Positions 42,136-42,466 of a DNA stretch of 42,466 nt are shown here, in pieces. Position 1 is the first letter of the stretch; every line of letters begins with the position of its first letter. The notes below the pieces were generated by a model. It saw only the letters and a list, made by a program, of their open reading frames with translations. It did not search any database and was not told where the DNA came from. The DNA is taken from IMG/VR virus record IMGVR_UViG_3300002514_000061, positions 1 through 42,466 of that record; one strand, written 5' to 3'. This DNA comes from a virus. The translations under genes were made by a program, and so were the position numbers.

Positions 42136-42145
42136 TCTGATCAGA
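42136..42145. promoter_or_regulatory. Perfect 10-bp palindrome in the leader (possible operator)
   Basis: TCTGATCAGA reads the same on both strands. Together with the GGTSAC copies 45-90 bases further right it may form binding sites for the small HTH or RHH regulators encoded elsewhere in the window. Short palindromes arise by chance, so support is weak. Confidence 0.25.
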
Positions 42146-42466
42146 ATAGCAACACCTTTATTCAGGAATGTTCCATATTATTTGGGGTCACCATTCCCAG
42201 CCTTCTAGCCGGTCACTTGATAGGTGACGTATGGGAGCGGGAAATCTTACAACATGATCTATTCTGAAGAGTCTTTATATATAGGGTCTATGCAAGGGGT
42301 ATCTGAGGGGTCTGACGCGGCCCGGCCTAGCCCTTGGCATGCTCTAAGAAGAATGTTCTTGACATTGGAAAAGTGTAACAAGATCAAGCACTTAGGTACC
42401 CATAGAGAAAGTGTGGTCTTATTTAGCCTGTAAGTTATTGATATTAAAAGCGGAATCCTGATAGGC

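Larger units (their letters stand above)
41839..42466. other. Apparently non-coding leader/intergenic region upstream of the MoxR operon
   Basis: No convincing gene in 628 bases to the window edge. It holds a 6-bp hairpin near the ATPase start, a repeated CTAGGCTTG (41985-41993, 42047-42055, and CTAGGCCTG at 42056-42064), and a 10-bp perfect palindrome at 42136-42145. It also holds GGTCACC (42186-42192), GGTCAC (42211-42216) and GGTGAC (42223-42228). AT-rich TATATATA stretches lie around 42278. It probably contains the leftward promoter and its control sites, or a structured leader RNA. No tRNA cloverleaf was found. Confidence 0.5.

Noticed and set aside
42359-42387. Perfect TTGACA on the plus strand near the right edge
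   Set aside because: No acceptable -10 at 16-18 bases and no downstream gene visible in the window.
42224-42433. 69-aa rightward frame starting with GTG in the right-edge region
   Set aside because: No ribosome binding site, no recognisable motif and atypical composition; it fits chance in a non-coding leader.
1-42466. Search for CRISPR arrays, tRNAs, integrase, insertion sequences and a reverse transcriptase with template/variable repeats
   Set aside because: No spaced direct repeats, cloverleaf, integrase or transposase motif, or RT motif was recognised on either strand.

Overview
The window reads as most of the genome of a tailed double-stranded DNA bacteriophage with podovirus-like (T7/N4-style) internal virion proteins. 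It is densely packed with overlapping genes and resembles uncultured marine phages that infect Gram-negative hosts, probably Alphaproteobacteria. This rests on a GTA-type three-TM holin, a GH24 lysozyme, a giant polyvalent virion protein and phage-borne LPP20/DUF4384 envelope proteins. I see no integrase, tRNA, CRISPR array or insertion sequence. Terminase, portal, major capsid and DNA polymerase genes are also absent, so they must lie outside the window. The first gene is cut by the left edge.

Layout. (1) 1-11.5 kb, rightward: tail fibre/adhesin genes (two tandem paralogues), a tiny very basic protein, and tail and virion structural proteins. (2) 11.5-23.9 kb, rightward: internal virion ('ejectosome') proteins. 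These are a GNAT-like protein, a Gln-rich protein, an 846-aa protein with an SleB-type peptidoglycan hydrolase domain, and a 2758-aa polyvalent protein with HExxH-peptidase-like, ADP-ribosyltransferase-like and LPD38-like regions. (3) 23.9-26.6 kb, rightward: lysis and membrane cassette with holin, lysozyme and several small membrane or secreted proteins, one pair nested in overlapping frames. (4) 26.6-33.3 kb, leftward: recombination and early operon. In transcription order it holds a Cas4-like nuclease, an HTH protein, a DUF1071 annealing protein, an SSB-like protein, an HNH nuclease, small regulators, a FlgT-N/DUF4384-like protein, an unknown 439-aa protein, an LPP20 lipoprotein and a 52-aa zinc ribbon. 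(5) 33.3-36.2 kb, rightward: RusA, a small protein, a T7 gp4-like primase-helicase and a putative HTH protein. (6) 36.3-41.8 kb, leftward: a MoxR AAA+ ATPase / unknown / VWA-metallopeptidase-like triad, then an unknown 324-aa protein and small genes. (7) 41.84-42.47 kb: an apparently non-coding leader.

How it fits together. Fibres bind the host and the internal proteins are probably ejected with the DNA: the SleB domain would open peptidoglycan and the polyvalent protein may act inside the host. The annealing protein, Cas4-like nuclease, SSB-like protein, HNH and RusA form a recombination set beside the primase-helicase. The lysis cassette ends the cycle. The least explained parts are the MoxR-VWA triad and the LPP20/DUF4384 envelope proteins carried in an early-type operon. 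No searches were run; all assignments come from reading motifs by eye.
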